Part shown: positions 1-12,189 of the stretch, piece by piece | Layout: every line of letters starts with the position of its first letter | Numbering within the stretch: the first letter of the stretch is position 1 | Assembly: GCF_022012445.1 (NCBI RefSeq) | Contig: NZ_JAKLTS010000005.1 | Coordinates: 186,001-250,000 of the forward strand | Length of the DNA stretch: 64,000 nucleotides | From: Massilia sp. TS11 | Lineage (GTDB): Bacteria > Pseudomonadota > Gammaproteobacteria > Burkholderiales > Burkholderiaceae_D | Direction: 5' to 3' | Program-made: the position numbers and the translations under genes | Notes under the pieces: model-generated | The model's input: only the letters and a program-made list of their open reading frames with translations | Database searches by the model: none | What the model was told of the DNA's origin: nothing

Positions 1-606
1 TGCCGAGCGTGCCTTCGGCGCCGATGTACAGGTCGCGCAGGTCGTAGCCGGTATTGTCCTTGCGCAGGCCGCGCAGACCGCTCCACACCTCGCCCTGGGG
101 CGTGACCACTTCCAGCCCCAGGCAGAGTTCGCGCGTATTCCCGTAGCGCAGCACGGCCGTGCCGCCCGCATTCGTCGACAGATTGCCGCCGATCGTGCAG
201 CTGCCTTCCGAGGCCAGCGACAGCGGGAACAGGCAGCCCGCATGGGCCGCCGCTTCCTGAATCTGCTGCAGAATACAGCCGGCCTCGACGGTGACGGTGC
301 GGTTCAGCACGTCGATACTGCGCACCTTATTCAGGCGTGCCAGCGACAGCACGACGGCCTGGCCGCTCGCGTCCGGCACCGAGCCGAGCACCAGACCCGT
401 GCGCCCGCCCTGGGGCACGATCGGCACGCCGGCGCTCGCGCACAGACGCACGATGGCGGCCACCTGCTCGGTATTGGCCGGCCGCAGCACGGCCCGGGCG
501 GCGCCCGTGAAGCGGCCGCGCCAGTCGGTCAGATAGGGCGCGCAGTCGGCCCCCGTCAACACCTGATCGGCGCCCAGCAGGGCCACGCAGTCGTGCAGAA
601 AATCGC

Positions 607-610
<4 letters not shown>
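1..610 (-). CDS. FAD-binding oxidase (GlcD/D-lactate dehydrogenase type), partial
   Basis: This is the N-terminal part (about 203 residues) of an FAD-linked 2-hydroxyacid dehydrogenase; the rest lies beyond the window edge. The visible part is the PCMH-type FAD-binding domain: a PQGGRTGL loop near residue 65, then GGNLSTNAGGTAVLRYGN, the family's pyrophosphate-binding segment, and a GAEGTLG motif at the edge. Such enzymes oxidise D-lactate, glycolate or D-2-hydroxyglutarate; the substrate cannot be read from this half. The ATG overlaps the stop of the upstream DUF2069 gene as ATGA, so it is probably the last gene of a wrbA-DUF2069-oxidase operon. Confidence 0.85.
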
Positions 611-2970
<2,360 letters not shown>

Positions 2971-2981
<11 letters not shown>

Positions 2982-3267
2982 TCTTCCCGTTCAGCATCTG
3001 CCAGTACATCACCCAGTCGCCGCGGAAGGAATACAGTGGGTAAGTGAAGGTGGCCGGGCGGTTTTTCTCATGGACGAAATGCCCGATCCAGGCGCAGCCG
3101 TAGCCGGCCACCAGCGCCGCCGGGCCCCACCACCAGTCGAAAGTCATCAGGAGCTGGGCCAGGCAGATCAGGGCCAGGGTCGAACCGATGAAATGCCAGC
3201 GCCGGCACAGGCGGTTGGCATGCTGCGACAGATAAAACGGGTAGAACTCGGCGAAGCTCGTGTACAT
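2971..3267 (-). CDS. DUF962/Mpo1-like membrane protein
   Basis: A 98-residue protein with the DUF962 (Mpo1-like) layout: FAEFYPFYLSQHANRLCRRWHFIG at the start, two hydrophobic hairpin segments, then GHFVHEKNRPATFTYPLYSF. The conserved His residues (H16, H25, GHF-H) match the metal-binding histidines of the family, whose yeast member Mpo1 is an Fe(II) dioxygenase acting on 2-hydroxy fatty acids. Bacterial members are uncharacterised, so only the fold is assigned. It starts 3 bases after the hydrolase stop and is the last gene of the metY operon. Confidence 0.85.
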
Positions 3268-3270
3268 GCT

Positions 3271-4086
3271 TTAACTCCAGGGCAGGCTGGCGGCAAAGGC
3301 GCGCAAGGCATCGAGGACGGCGTCGGGCTGCTCCTGCATCAGGGCATGGCCGGCCTCGACCATCACGATCTTGCCATGCGCGATAGACGCTGTCAGCCCC
3401 TTGGCCGAGCGGGCCGGCGTCATCATGTCCTTGCTGCCAAAGATGAACAGGGTCGGACAGCTGACGGCCGCGGCCGCCGCGGCGCCGTTGGCGTACTGGT
3501 TGCAGGCCGCAAAGTCCGTGTAGAACAGCTGGGCCGGGTTGATGGCAGACATGCGCTGCATCAGGCGGCGCGCCGCGCCGTGCACGCTGACGCCCGGGCC
3601 GGCCGTGGACGGGCGCGGCAGCTGCGAGGCATGCGACCAGGCCGTGACCATCTCGATGGCCTGGGGCTCGTTGTCGCGCGCCGTGGCGAGCAGGGCGTCG
3701 GCCACCTTCATCGGATAGGTGCTGCCCAGCATGGCCAGGCCCGCGATGCGCGCCGGCGCGCGGGCCGCCGCTTCGAGCGCGATCAGCGAGCCCATGCTGT
3801 GGCCGATCAGCGCGGCGCGGGCAATCCCGGCCGCGTCCAGCAGGGCCCACAGCCAGTCGGCCATGGCTTCCACGCTGCTAAGGGCGGGCGCTGCGCTGCG
3901 GCCGTGGCCGGGCAGGTCGAGGGCCAGTACGTTGTAGCCGTGGTGGGCCAGTGCGCGGCTTTGCAGCGCCCACACCGAATGGTCGTTCTGGGCGCCATGG
4001 ATGAACACCAGGCTGGGCTTGGCCGGGTCGAGCGCTTTGCCACCCGTGTAGACATAGGCGGGCAGGCCGTTGACGTGGAATTCCAT
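3271..4086 (-). CDS. alpha/beta hydrolase
   Basis: A 271-residue alpha/beta hydrolase. The nucleophile elbow is GHSMGS (Ser97). FIHGAQND near residue 29 is the oxyanion-hole HG motif, GSKD carries the probable acid (about residue 224), and EAGHALMQEQP the catalytic His. A cap segment around 125-185 sits between core strands. The substrate is unknown; carboxylesterase or C-C hydrolase are both possible. The ATG lies one base past the metY stop, so the genes are probably cotranscribed. Confidence 0.85.
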   Translation of the reverse strand: MEFHVNGLPAYVYTGGKALDPAKPSLVFIHGAQNDHSVWALQSRALAHHGYNVLALDLPGHGRSAAPALSSVEAMADWLWALLDAAGIARAALIGHSMGSLIALEAAARAPARIAGLAMLGSTYPMKVADALLATARDNEPQAIEMVTAWSHASQLPRPSTAGPGVSVHGAARRLMQRMSAINPAQLFYTDFAACNQYANGAAAAAAVSCPTLFIFGSKDMMTPARSAKGLTASIAHGKIVMVEAGHALMQEQPDAVLDALRAFAASLPWS

Positions 4087-4087
4087 C

Positions 4088-5398
4088 TCAGGCCCCTTTC
4101 TGCGAAGCTTTGAGCGCGCGCGCCAGATCCTCGATCAGGTCGTCGGCATCTTCGAGACCGACCGACAGGCGCATCGTGCCTTCGCCGATACCGGCCGCGG
4201 CCAGCTGGGCGCTGGGCACGCGGAAATGCGTGGTCGAGGCTGGATGGATGACGAGGGACTTGGCGTCGCCCACATTGGCCAGGTGCGAGAACACCTTGAG
4301 CGACTCGACAAAGCGCTGGCCGGCCGCGCGGTCGCCCTTGAGCGTGAACGAGAACACGGCGCCGCAGCCCTTGGGCAGCAGGCGCTGGGCCAGCGCATGG
4401 TCGGGGTGGCTGTCGAGCTCGGGATAGGCGATCGCTTCGACGGCCGCCTGCTTGCTCAGAAACTCAACCACCTTGCGCGTATTGGCCACATGGCGCTCCA
4501 TGCGCATGCCCAGGGTTTCGATTCCCTGCAGGATGGCAAAGGCGTTATGCGGGCTCATGCACGCGCCGAAGTCGCGCAGGCCTTCGCGCCTGGCGCGCAG
4601 GGCAAACGCGCCGACCGTCGACTCCTCGCTGAACACCATGCCATGAAAGCCCTCGTACGGCTCGCACAGGGTGGGGAAACGGCCGCTGCGCGTGTGCGCC
4701 GCCTGCCAGTCGAAGTTGCCGCTGTCGACCAGCAGGCCGCCGATGGCCGTGCCATGGCCGCACAGAAATTTGGTCGCCGAGTGGAACACCAGGTCGGCGC
4801 CGTGGTCGAAAGGTTTGAGCAGGGCCGGCGTGGTGAAGGTTGCATCGACCAGCAGCGGCAGGTCGTGCTCATGCGCCAGGGCGGCCACGGCCGGGATGTC
4901 GAGCACATCCAGGCCCGGGTTGCCCAGCGCTTCTGCGAACAACAGCTTGGTGTTCGGGCGAATCGCCGCGCGCCAGGCATCGTGGTCGCGCGGGTCGACA
5001 AACGTGGTGTCGACGCCGAAGCGCTTCATCGTGTAGGCCAGCAGATTGTGCGAGCCGCCATACAGTGCGCGCGACGCCACGATGTGGTCGCCGGCGCCGG
5101 CCAGCGTAGCCAGGGCCAGGTGCAGGGCGGCCTGGCCACTGGCCGTGGCAATGCCGGCCACACCGCCTTCGAGCGCGGCGATACGTTCTTCCAGCACCGC
5201 ATTGGTGGGGTTGGAGATGCGCGAGTACACATGCCCGGCGCGTTCCATGTTGAACAGCGCCGCCGCGTGCTCGGCATCGCGGAAGGCAAACGAGGAGCTG
5301 AAATACACAGGGGTGGCACGCGCCCCGGTCGCCGGATCCGGCGCCGAACCCGCGTGCAGGGCCAGGGTGTCAAAGCCCGGGGAGAGGTTTCCGCTCAT
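4088..5398 (-). CDS. metY: O-acetylhomoserine (or O-succinylhomoserine) sulfhydrylase
   Basis: A 436-residue PLP enzyme of the Cys/Met metabolism class. Landmarks are YSRISNPTNAVLEERIAALEGG (PLP phosphate contact and substrate loop), ATASGQAALHLA, and HSATKFLCGHG with the Schiff-base Lys at about 210. Length and the LCGHGTAIGGLLVDSG stretch fit MetY-type sulfhydrylases, which make homocysteine from O-acetylhomoserine and sulfide. MetZ activity on O-succinylhomoserine cannot be excluded by eye. I chose the ATG giving MSGNLSPGFDTLALHAG, the usual N-terminus; an in-frame ATG 33 bases upstream exists. It heads the metY-hydrolase-Mpo1 operon. I saw no SAM riboswitch in the leader. Confidence 0.9.
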   Translation of the reverse strand: MSGNLSPGFDTLALHAGSAPDPATGARATPVYFSSSFAFRDAEHAAALFNMERAGHVYSRISNPTNAVLEERIAALEGGVAGIATASGQAALHLALATLAGAGDHIVASRALYGGSHNLLAYTMKRFGVDTTFVDPRDHDAWRAAIRPNTKLLFAEALGNPGLDVLDIPAVAALAHEHDLPLLVDATFTTPALLKPFDHGADLVFHSATKFLCGHGTAIGGLLVDSGNFDWQAAHTRSGRFPTLCEPYEGFHGMVFSEESTVGAFALRARREGLRDFGACMSPHNAFAILQGIETLGMRMERHVANTRKVVEFLSKQAAVEAIAYPELDSHPDHALAQRLLPKGCGAVFSFTLKGDRAAGQRFVESLKVFSHLANVGDAKSLVIHPASTTHFRVPSAQLAAAGIGEGTMRLSVGLEDADDLIEDLARALKASQKGA

Positions 5399-5540
5399 GG
5401 CATTCTTCTCGGTAAAAAAGATGGGGCGCATCGTAGCACCCTTGCGACAGCGGCCGCCAGCGCAAAACTGGATTTTTTAGCATGCATCGGCTACAGTCCT
5501 TGTGAATAAGTATTTTCACCCGCTGCGAAGGATGGCCATC

Positions 5541-5996
5541 ATGAAAGTTTCTGAAATTCTCCAAGTCAAGGGCGACATCCTCTACACCGTGACGCCGGAC
5601 ATGCCCCTGGTCGAAGCCGCCAACACGATGGCCGAGCGCGACATCGGTTCCCTGGTGGTGATGGAGTACGGCGACCTGGTCGGCATGCTGACCTTCCGCG
5701 AGGTGATGAAGGCCCTGCACGCCAATGGCGGCGCGCTCGGCGCGGGCACGGTGCGCAAGCACATGGACGACCATCCGCTGACGGTGACGCCCGAGACCGA
5801 GGTCAATGAGGTGCGCCGCATGATGCTGGAAAAGCATGCGCGCTATCTGCCGGTGATGAACGCCAAAACCCTGCTCGGCGTGATTTCCTTCTACGACGTG
5901 GCCAAGGCCGTGCTCGAAGCCCAGAGCTTCGAGAACAAGATGCTCAAGGCCTATATCCGCGACTGGCCGGCTGAAACGACCCAGGAAGACGAGTAA
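5541..5996 (+). CDS. two-CBS-domain protein
   Basis: A 151-residue protein consisting of a tandem CBS pair (Bateman module). CBS1 is about residues 8-65 (SLVVMEYGDLVGMLTFREVMKAL) and CBS2 about 75-135 (ARYLPVMNAKTLLGVISFYDVAKAV). Stand-alone pairs of this type bind adenine nucleotides and act as energy sensors for partner proteins; the partner is unknown. The start is decided by AAGGA at 5528-5532, which is 8 bases from this ATG but overlaps the upstream ATG at 5532. The gene ends just before a perfect palindrome shared with the convergent EAL gene. Confidence 0.88.
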   Translation: MKVSEILQVKGDILYTVTPDMPLVEAANTMAERDIGSLVVMEYGDLVGMLTFREVMKALHANGGALGAGTVRKHMDDHPLTVTPETEVNEVRRMMLEKHARYLPVMNAKTLLGVISFYDVAKAVLEAQSFENKMLKAYIRDWPAETTQEDE

Positions 5997-5998
5997 GC

Positions 5999-6024
5999 AT
6001 CAGGGGCGCCGCGGCGCCCCTGAT
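5999..6024. terminator. bidirectional terminator between CBS and EAL genes
   Basis: A perfect 26-base palindrome sits in the 38-base gap between two convergent genes. Its arms, ATCAGGGGCGCCG and the reverse complement, leave essentially no loop beyond the central CG. There are only weak T stretches, so this is a probable two-way transcription barrier rather than a textbook terminator. Confidence 0.6.
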
Positions 6025-6034
6025 TGTTGCTGGC

Positions 6035-8293
6035 TCAGGCGGCGCTGGCCGTGTCCTGATTCAGCCACTCGAGCAGGGCCGGCGCCGCCATCGGGCGCGC
6101 GTACAGGAAACCCTGGGCCACCGGGCAGCCGATGGCGTGCAGGATTTGCGCCTGGCGCTCGTCTTCGACCCCTTCCGCCACGATCGACAGGCCGAGATTG
6201 CGGCCCAGCTGGCAAACCATTTCGGCAATGCTGGAGCCGCGCGCCGAACTCGTGATCTCGGTGACGAAGGCGCGGTCGATCTTCAGACGGTCAACCTGCA
6301 GGCGCTGCAGATAGGACAGCGAGGAAAAGCCGGTGCCGAAATCGTCAATCGCAATCGAGACGCCGGTCTGCTTGACCTGGCTGAGCATCTTGATCAGCAG
6401 ATCGGGTTCTTCCATCGCCATCGATTCGGTGATTTCGAGTTCGACGAATTCGGGCGGCGCCTTGGTTTCCTCGAGCGCATTGCGCAGGATGTCGAGGAAG
6501 AATGGGTGGCGGAACTGCACCTGCGAGACGTTGATCGAGATCGTGAAGTCCAGGTAGCCGAGCTCGCGCAGGCGCACGAGTTCGCGCATGGCCGTGCGCA
6601 TCACCATTTCGCCGATATCGATGATCAGGCCCGAGTACTCGGCGATCGGGATGAAGCGGTCGGGCGTGATGAACTTGCCATCGGCCGTCTGCCAGCGCAG
6701 CAGGGCCTCGGCCCCGACCGGGCGGCGCGTGGCGATGTCGATCTGCGGCTGATACACGACATACAGTTCGTTCTTGGCGAAGCCGTTGCGCAGGGCGTGC
6801 ATCATGCGCACGCGCTCGCGGATCTCGACGCCCATGGAGCGCGAGAAATAGAAATGGCCGGCGCGCTGCATCGACTTGGCGCGCTTGAGCGCGATGTCGG
6901 CGTCCTTCAGGGCGTCGGCGCCGCTGCCGTCATGCTCGGCCAGGCGCACCAGGCCCATGGTGGCGGTCAGCTGCACGTCCTGGCCGTCGATCGAGAAGGG
7001 CGTGTCGAACAGCGGCAGCACGGTGTCGGGATTGACGCTGCTGGACGAGCCGAGCACGCAGAAGATGTCGCCGCCAATGCGCGCCACCGTCAGCTCCGGG
7101 TCGAGCCGGTTCTTCAGACGTTCGGCCACGGCCAGCAGCAGCAGGTCGCCGAACTGGTGGCCGAGCGCGTCATTGGTCTCGGCAAAATGGTCGAGGTCGA
7201 CCAGGGACAAGGTGGCGTCTTCGCGCGCCGGCGAATCGAGCACGCTGTCTAGGATTTCGATCAGGCGCGTGCGGTTCGGCAGCTTGGACAGCTGGTCGTA
7301 GAAGGCCGCATTGTGCAGGTGGGTGACCAGCTCCACATTGTCGAGCCCGACCGCCACGTGGCTGGTGAACACGTCGAGCAGGCGCAGTTCGATGTCTTCG
7401 ATCGGCCGGGCCAGCTTGAAGTAGGCGGCGAAGTCGCGCCCGGCCTTGCCCGGGAAGTAGAGCAGCAGGTGGGCGTTTTCGTAGATGTTGGCGCGCTCGC
7501 TCAGCGCGCGCTCGAGCCCCGCAGCGACCTCGGGCGCATGGGCCACGCTCAGGCAGACCGCATCCAGATGGACGAAACTGCCGGCGCGCGCCACCACCAT
7601 CAGCTCGTGCACGCCATGCAGCGGGCACTCCTTCACGCACAGCAGCCCGTCGGCGGGTTGGCCGAGCAGGCGGGCCACCTGGGCGAGCACGCCGGCGGCG
7701 AAATTATGCATGCCGTGCAGGGCCATCAGCTCGGTGCCGGCGCGCACGATCTGGTCGAGCCCGCGCCGGCTGGCATTGATGGCGCGGATCTGCTCGTAGG
7801 AGCGGATCGCCGCCGTCACCGTCGTGTACAGCTTGATGCGCGTGAGTTCGGACTTGGTCTTGTAGTCGTTGATGTCGAAATCGCGGATGGCGTCGATCTC
7901 GGGCGCGTAGCCGGGCTGCCCGGTGCGCAGGATGATGCGCACATCGGCCAGCTTCAGGGTTTCGCGGATATAGCGCACCAGGTGCAGGCCGGCGTCGTCC
8001 TGTTCCATCACGACGTCGAGCAGGATCACGGCCAGATCGGTTTCGCGCGCGAGCAGGGTGCGCGCTTCCTCGGCCGAATAGGCGTGCACGAATTCGAGCG
8101 GGCGGTGCTGCATGTCCAGATTGCCGAGCGCGAAAGTCGTGGTCGAGTGCACGTCTTCATCGTCGTCGATGATCATGACGCGCCAGGCCGGGCGGGACGC
8201 GGCAGGAACCTCGGCGGCTGGCGGTTCCTCGAGGAAGACCAGATCGTCGTGTTCGTCCTCGGGAAGTTCCGAAGGCGCGCTCGTCAAGGGCAT
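6035..8293 (-). CDS. response regulator, REC-DUF3369-GGDEF-EAL (probable c-di-GMP phosphodiesterase)
   Basis: A cytoplasmic protein of 752 residues. A receiver domain comes first (acidic triad DDD at about 43-45, phosphoacceptor Asp at about 93 in ILLDVV). DUF3369, a GAF-like sensor typical of this receiver class, follows at about 155-320. The GGDEF domain is degenerate: the signature reads GGDIF at about 407-411, so cyclase activity is unlikely. The EAL domain is intact: EALLRW at 529, then ITESMAMEE, IDDFGTGFSS and AEGVED. Expected output is phosphorylation-controlled c-di-GMP hydrolysis. No kinase is adjacent. The ATG at 8293 has GGAG 9 bases upstream; in-frame starts further upstream are possible. 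Confidence 0.9.
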   Translation of the reverse strand: MPLTSAPSELPEDEHDDLVFLEEPPAAEVPAASRPAWRVMIIDDDEDVHSTTTFALGNLDMQHRPLEFVHAYSAEEARTLLARETDLAVILLDVVMEQDDAGLHLVRYIRETLKLADVRIILRTGQPGYAPEIDAIRDFDINDYKTKSELTRIKLYTTVTAAIRSYEQIRAINASRRGLDQIVRAGTELMALHGMHNFAAGVLAQVARLLGQPADGLLCVKECPLHGVHELMVVARAGSFVHLDAVCLSVAHAPEVAAGLERALSERANIYENAHLLLYFPGKAGRDFAAYFKLARPIEDIELRLLDVFTSHVAVGLDNVELVTHLHNAAFYDQLSKLPNRTRLIEILDSVLDSPAREDATLSLVDLDHFAETNDALGHQFGDLLLLAVAERLKNRLDPELTVARIGGDIFCVLGSSSSVNPDTVLPLFDTPFSIDGQDVQLTATMGLVRLAEHDGSGADALKDADIALKRAKSMQRAGHFYFSRSMGVEIRERVRMMHALRNGFAKNELYVVYQPQIDIATRRPVGAEALLRWQTADGKFITPDRFIPIAEYSGLIIDIGEMVMRTAMRELVRLRELGYLDFTISINVSQVQFRHPFFLDILRNALEETKAPPEFVELEITESMAMEEPDLLIKMLSQVKQTGVSIAIDDFGTGFSSLSYLQRLQVDRLKIDRAFVTEITSSARGSSIAEMVCQLGRNLGLSIVAEGVEDERQAQILHAIGCPVAQGFLYARPMAAPALLEWLNQDTASAA

Positions 8294-8460
8294 GAATTCC
8301 ATCTCCAGCATGCAGATTATGGCCACAGTATATAGCGGATTGTTACGAAAATGGCAGGGGGAGGCGTTTTGCCCACAGTGCGCTTTCCGTATAGGGCAGA
8401 ACCGGGCCGGGGCAGGGCTGGTAGAATGTGATTTCCCATTGTTTTCATCGGCAGATTCCT

Positions 8461-9555
8461 ATGTCCGGCAATACTTTCGGTAAGCTTTTCACGGTCACCA
8501 CGTTTGGCGAGTCGCACGGCCCCGCCATCGGCTGTGTGGTCGATGGCGTACCGCCGGGCCTGGCGCTGTCGGAGGCCGATATCCAGCCCGAACTGGACCG
8601 CCGCAAGCCCGGCACCTCGCGCCACGTCACCCAAAGGCAGGAAGCGGATCGGGTGGAAATCTTGTCAGGTGTGTACGAAGGCCGCACGACCGGCACCCCG
8701 GTCATGCTTTTGATCCGCAATGAGGACCAGCGTTCCAAGGACTACGGCAATATCGTCGAACGTTTTCGTCCCGGCCATGCCGACTACACCTACTGGCACA
8801 AATACGGCATCCGCGATCCGCGCGGCGGCGGGCGCTCCTCGGCGCGCCTGACGGCGCCGGTGGTGGGCGCGGCGGCGATCGCCAAGAAATGGCTGCACGA
8901 ACAGTATGGCACCGTCATCCGCGGCTGCATGAGCCAGCTGGGCGAGATCGCCGTGCCTTTTCAGGGCTGGGAGCATGTGCACGCCAACCCCTTCTTTGCC
9001 GCCAGCGGCGACGCCGCCCTGATCGCGCAGATGGAAGCGGCGATGGATGAACTTCGCCGCGCCGGCGACTCGATCGGCGCGCGCATCGATGTCTGCGCCA
9101 GCGGCGTGCCGGTGGGCCTGGGCCAGCCGATCTACGACAAGCTCGACGCCGACATCGCCTACGCCATGATGGGCATTAATGCCGTCAAGGGGGTCGAGAT
9201 CGGAGCTGGTTTCCGCTCGGTGGCGCAGAAGGGCTCGGAGCATGGCGACGAGCTGACGCTGCAGGGCTTCCTCAGCAATAACGCAGGCGGCGTGCTGGGC
9301 GGGATTTCGACCGGCCAGGACATCACGGTGTCGATTGCGATCAAGCCGACGTCCTCGATCCGGGTGCCGCGCCGCTCGATCGACAAGGCGGGCGAGGAAG
9401 TGCTGGTCGAGACCTTCGGCCGCCACGATCCCTGCGTCGGCATCCGCGCCACCCCGATCGCCGAGGCCATGCTGGCCCTGGTGCTGATCGACCACGCGCT
9501 GATGCACCGCGCCCAGTGCGGCGACGTGCACGTGGACACCCCGAAGATCGCCTGA
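8461..9555 (+). CDS. aroC: chorismate synthase
   Basis: A 364-residue enzyme that converts EPSP to chorismate with reduced FMN as cofactor, the last step of the shikimate pathway. The start [29 protein letters not shown] is the AroC signature, and [27 protein letters not shown] is the FMN/substrate loop. GGISTGQDI and [17 protein letters not shown] complete the family pattern. Length is normal. The stop overlaps the ATG of the MFS gene as TGATG, so the transporter is probably coupled. Confidence 0.97.
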   Translation: MSGNTFGKLFTVTTFGESHGPAIGCVVDGVPPGLALSEADIQPELDRRKPGTSRHVTQRQEADRVEILSGVYEGRTTGTPVMLLIRNEDQRSKDYGNIVERFRPGHADYTYWHKYGIRDPRGGGRSSARLTAPVVGAAAIAKKWLHEQYGTVIRGCMSQLGEIAVPFQGWEHVHANPFFAASGDAALIAQMEAAMDELRRAGDSIGARIDVCASGVPVGLGQPIYDKLDADIAYAMMGINAVKGVEIGAGFRSVAQKGSEHGDELTLQGFLSNNAGGVLGGISTGQDITVSIAIKPTSSIRVPRRSIDKAGEEVLVETFGRHDPCVGIRATPIAEAMLALVLIDHALMHRAQCGDVHVDTPKIA

Positions 9556-10700
9556 TGGCGCCAGTCCAGCGCGCACGCTATTCGGGCTTCCTGTTCGTCT
9601 ACTACGCCCATGCGGGCGTGTTCACCACCTTCGCCAGTTTGCTGTTTGCGGCGCGCGGCATGTCCGCGCCCCAGGTCGGCATTCTGATGTCCTTGATTCC
9701 GGTGATGCGCATCGTCGGCCCGAACGTCTGGGGCTGGGTGGCCGACCGCAGCGGCCAGCGCCTGACGGTGCTGCGCGCCACGGCGATCGCGGCATTAGTT
9801 GCATTTGCAACGATTTTTGTGGCCGACAGTTTTCCCGCTCTGTTCTGGGCCATGCTGTTTCTGAACCTGTTCACCAGCGCCCAGACCCCACTCGGCGAGG
9901 CCCTGATGCTGACCGAGATGCGCGGCGACGTGGCGCGCTACGGCAAGGTGCGCCTGTGGGGCTCGGCCGGCTTTATCGCGGCCGTGCTCGGCTTCGGCTA
10001 TGTGCTCGAACTGTATGGCATCCATCTGCTGCCTTGGCTGGCCGGCGCCATGCTGGTGCTGACGGTGCTGGCCACATTCACGATCCGCGCGGTGGCCCCG
10101 CTGCCGCATACGAGCGCGCCGCTGCCGCTCGGCCAGGTGCTGCGCAAGCGCGAGGTGCAGGCCTTTTTCATCTCGACCGGGCTGGCCGTGGCGGCCCACA
10201 TGTCGCTGTACGCCTACTACTCGCTGTTCCTCGAAGTGCATGGCTACAGCAAGACGGTGATCGGCATGATGTGGTCGCTGGGCGTGCTGTGCGAGATTGT
10301 GTTCTTCAATTTTCAGGCGCCCGTGTTCGGCCGCTTCGGGGCCGCGCGCGTGATGCAGGCGGCGCTGCTGGTCGGCTGCCTGCGCTTTGCGCTGATCGGG
10401 GCGGCGGCCGAGTTCAGCGCTGTGCTGGTGGCCATGCAGTGCCTGCATGCGCTGACGTTTGCAGCCCACCACAGCGCCAGCATCGTGACCCTGCAGCGTT
10501 GGTTCAGCGGGCCGTTGCTGGCGCGCGGGCAGGCCTTGTTCATCAGCCTGGCGTATGGGGTGGGTGGTTCGATCGGCGGGCTGGCGATGGCGGCCGCGTG
10601 GAAGCAGTTCGGGCCGTCCTCGGTGTATTACCTGGCGGCCCTGTTTGCCCTGGGTGCGTGGTGGTGGGCGCGGCGCGCGACGGCGCCGCATCCGGTCTGA
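9555..10700 (+). CDS. MFS transporter, HcaT/3-phenylpropionate permease-like
   Basis: A 381-residue protein with about twelve hydrophobic segments and the small-MFS layout of the HcaT/LacY-like group: SGFLFVYYAHAGVFTTFASLLFAARGMSAPQVG at the start and WGWVADRSGQRL as the loop 2-3 motif. Such proteins are proton symporters for aromatic acids or sugars, but the substrate cannot be read here. Coupling to aroC is suggestive of an aromatic compound but not proof. The 3' end faces the HDOD gene with one base between stops. Confidence 0.85.
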   Translation: MAPVQRARYSGFLFVYYAHAGVFTTFASLLFAARGMSAPQVGILMSLIPVMRIVGPNVWGWVADRSGQRLTVLRATAIAALVAFATIFVADSFPALFWAMLFLNLFTSAQTPLGEALMLTEMRGDVARYGKVRLWGSAGFIAAVLGFGYVLELYGIHLLPWLAGAMLVLTVLATFTIRAVAPLPHTSAPLPLGQVLRKREVQAFFISTGLAVAAHMSLYAYYSLFLEVHGYSKTVIGMMWSLGVLCEIVFFNFQAPVFGRFGAARVMQAALLVGCLRFALIGAAAEFSAVLVAMQCLHALTFAAHHSASIVTLQRWFSGPLLARGQALFISLAYGVGGSIGGLAMAAAWKQFGPSSVYYLAALFALGAWWWARRATAPHPV

Positions 10701-10701
10701 C

Positions 10702-12189
10702 TCAGGCGAGCTTGCTCGCCACTTCCACCTGCAGGCGGCGTTCGACCGTCTTCACCACCAGGCCGCGGATATCATTGAGCAGGCCGAATTCCGTCTGGCT
10801 CAGCTGAATTTCGGGGAAGCTCTCGTCCCAGTCGCCGTAGATGAAGCCGGCCGGCTGGCCATTGGTCAGCAGCGGCAGGATCACGAAGCTGCGCGCCGTC
10901 GACAGGGTGTTCTTCCACCAGTCGGGCAGCTTGGCGGCGAATTTCGGGTCCTTGGCGTTTTCGATGAAGATCACGCGGTCGCTGTTGAGCGCGGCGTGGA
11001 AAACGTTCGGCTCGTAGGCGTCGGAAAACACCATCTGCGGAATCAGCTCGCGCACGCCGGTGCCGAAGCCCATCTTGGCGACGTACTGCTTGTCGCGCCG
11101 GTTGCGCAGGAAGGCCACGGTACGGGTGAATTCCAGGCCCTGATAGACGGTTTCGAGCGCCATCGACATCATCTGGCCAGGGCTGGCCGTGGCCTGGACG
11201 TCGCGCATGTCGGCCACGCCGGAAATCAGAATCTTGTTGCCCTCGGCCCGGATGCGCATCGCCGCCAGTTGCTTGACGCGCTTCTCGTGCGGCTTGGCCA
11301 GCGGGGCGATCGACAGGTCGTTGGCGGCGCTGGCCCGCGCCTGGGCGATGGCGCCTTGCAGGATGCTGGGCTCGAGCCGCAGCATGGGGGCGAACGCGCT
11401 CAGGATGCGCTCGACTTCCTTGGCGCCGGCGGCGTCGTCGGCCCACATCTTGTCGGCGCACTGCGAGGCCATGGTCGACACGGTGGCGATCCAGTCGGCG
11501 TGCGAGAGTTCCTCGTCGTCGTCGCGCGGCGCGATCTGGCGCATGCCGGACAGCAGATTCTTGGGCAGGCCCCAGCGCTCGGCGGCGGCGCGGCCGATAT
11601 CGGCCACGCTCAGGCCCAGCACGGCTTCAGCCGATTTGTCCTCGTTGCCGGCGCCGCCGTGCTGTTGCAGCATCAGCCAGCGGTCGGGCATGTAGAAAGT
11701 CAGCAGCATGCGGCCCAGCGTGTGCAGCATCGAGCAGACCACGGTCTCCTCGGCGTAGCGGCTGTGTGCGCTGGTGGCGACCTGCTGCGCGACCATCCCG
11801 GCCAGCACGGCCTTTTCCATCTCGGCATGGGCGATCGCCGAATTCGGCGAGGAATTGCTCAGTTCTTCGATCAGCTTCAGACCCAGGGCCAGGTGGCCGA
11901 TCGCCTCGGTGCCGAGCACCAGCACGGCCTTGGAGACGGTGTTGATGCTCTGCCCAAACGCCGAATACATGCCCGAATTGGCCAGGCGCAGCACCTTATT
12001 GGTCAGCACCGGGTCGGACAGGACCGTCTGGGTCATATTGAATTCGTGCTCGTCCTCGCCGCGCATGGCGCCCAGGATGGCATTGATGGCCTTGGCGAAG
12101 GCCGGCATGTCGCCCTGTTGGCGCATACGCTCCCACAGCAGGGCCAGGGTCTTCTCGGCGGTGGCCGATTGCAGAGTGGTCGTCGTCAT
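10702..12189 (-). CDS. HDOD domain signalling protein with GAF-like C-terminus
   Basis: A 495-residue protein. The N-terminal half (about 15-215) is an HDOD domain: PAFAKAINAIL, SDPVLTNKVLRLANSG, INTVSKAVLVLGTEAIGHLAL. The usual HD-GYP catalytic residues are absent, as expected for HDOD. The C-terminal part (about 290-480) looks GAF-like, with FVILPLLTNGQPAGFIYGDWD and a final helix. HDOD proteins act as signalling adaptors for motility and c-di-GMP circuits in some bacteria. The start overlaps the stop of the PAS-GGDEF-EAL gene as ATGA, which suggests a shared pathway. Confidence 0.87.
   Translation of the reverse strand: MTTTTLQSATAEKTLALLWERMRQQGDMPAFAKAINAILGAMRGEDEHEFNMTQTVLSDPVLTNKVLRLANSGMYSAFGQSINTVSKAVLVLGTEAIGHLALGLKLIEELSNSSPNSAIAHAEMEKAVLAGMVAQQVATSAHSRYAEETVVCSMLHTLGRMLLTFYMPDRWLMLQQHGGAGNEDKSAEAVLGLSVADIGRAAAERWGLPKNLLSGMRQIAPRDDDEELSHADWIATVSTMASQCADKMWADDAAGAKEVERILSAFAPMLRLEPSILQGAIAQARASAANDLSIAPLAKPHEKRVKQLAAMRIRAEGNKILISGVADMRDVQATASPGQMMSMALETVYQGLEFTRTVAFLRNRRDKQYVAKMGFGTGVRELIPQMVFSDAYEPNVFHAALNSDRVIFIENAKDPKFAAKLPDWWKNTLSTARSFVILPLLTNGQPAGFIYGDWDESFPEIQLSQTEFGLLNDIRGLVVKTVERRLQVEVASKLA

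Noticed and set aside
5399..5540. SAM-type riboswitch before metY
   Set aside because: No pairing pattern of a known SAM or SAH motif could be drawn in the 142-base gap.
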